Below, piece by piece: positions 63,501 to 64,000 of a stretch of 64,000 nucleotides of DNA. Origin of the DNA: Tubulanus polymorphus. Lineage: Eukaryota > Nemertea > Palaeonemertea > Tubulaniformes > Tubulanidae. Under the pieces are notes generated by a model. That model was not told where the DNA came from. It saw only the letters and a list, made by a program, of their open reading frames with translations, and did no database searches. Each line of letters starts with the position of its first letter. Position 1 is the stretch's first letter. The stretch is from the NCBI RefSeq assembly GCF_964204645.1, contig NC_134029.1:7272001-7336000 (forward strand). Reading direction: 5' to 3'. The position numbers and the translations under genes are program-made.

Positions 63501-64000
63501 ATAAATACATGCTAATAATGAACAATCGAACATCCAGTTTGAACATTCATAGTATACATGATAAGTTGTGAATCGAATATATTCGAATTTTTCCTAAATC
63601 CTTATTATTGTATATGAACACGTTTATACTTACGTTCTAAGGCTCCGCTCAATTCGGTATTTTATCTTATGCGGTCTCCAAAAATCCTCCTTAATTCGAT
63701 ACAATCACTGCGAACAAACTGAAGAAAACCTTGTGTATTCACTCTTTCTCTGTAACAAAAGCGTTTTTAGTCGACAGAATCGTTGAGTAGACTGACTCTC
63801 CGACTCACGCGTGTGTGATATTACACAGACTCAACTTTCATCATCGTTTTACCCTTCACCCTCTCCAGTATAGGCTTTTTGATAACAACAACGAGAAGAT
63901 TAAATCGTGCAGGTGAAAGTGCATCCAGCCAACTAACCCTACCGAGAGACGAATATTCGACGATAAGTGAACGTAAGTTCTCGTGATTCGAACTTTCGGA
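60551..64000. other. Non-coding or unrecognised DNA upstream of the DUF229 gene
   Basis: About 3.4 kb without a supported gene. It should include the first intron and a 5'UTR exon of the DUF229 gene, but no donor could be chosen with confidence. A G-rich tract (GGGGGCGGGGGGGGG area) is at about 62278-62291 and an A-rich tract at 62205-62218. The open frames at 61702-62151 (minus) and 62980-63282 (plus) lack any recognisable domain. Confidence 0.4.

Overview
The window is nuclear DNA of an invertebrate animal. Its genes are split by short GT-AG introns, the intergenic DNA is AT-rich, and it carries a Penelope-like retroelement, a truncated LINE and several small inverted-repeat elements. The gene set would fit a lophotrochozoan (mollusc, annelid or similar), but that placement is only an inference.

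Left part (1-23,000), single-copy genes. A long exon of a C2H2 zinc-finger protein (to 2,703, +) is followed by its 3'UTR. DCAF12, a CUL4-DDB1 substrate receptor, lies on the minus strand (5,728-9,278); all seven coding exons could be joined in frame (393 aa). SUPT20H/SPT20, a SAGA subunit, lies on the plus strand (10,584-22,044); 20 coding exons join in frame (843 aa). DCAF12 and SUPT20H are divergent, about 1.3 kb apart. Their introns hold MITE-like elements: two with piggyBac-type TTAA ends, two with other terminal inverted repeats, and foldbacks.

Middle part (about 23,003-57,766), a tandem gene array. A unit of about 2.86 kb is repeated nine times head to tail. Each unit holds one five-exon, minus-strand gene for a 364-aa protein with a CBM20-like (starch/glycogen-binding) domain, which I cannot match to a named protein. 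Markers recur every third copy, so the array is partly an 8.6-kb higher-order repeat. The outermost copy (9) has a nonsense codon at position 6 and has lost the conserved Trp of the CBM20 WEP motif.

The upstream region of copy 6 was hit twice: by a 5'-truncated LINE (40,047-41,081) and by a 7.9-kb Penelope-like insertion (41,133-49,042). The latter is an almost perfect palindrome, with two intact 796-aa RT/GIY-YIG ORFs in opposite orientation, two 5'-truncated partner copies meeting at about 45,070, four hammerhead-ribozyme-like motifs and a 14-bp target-site duplication.

Right part (57,767-64,000). A DUF229-family, alkaline-phosphatase-like type II membrane protein (58,585-60,543, minus, 652 aa) has its whole coding region in one exon behind a splice acceptor. 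No gene was recognised in the last 3.4 kb, which may hold its 5'UTR exon and promoter.
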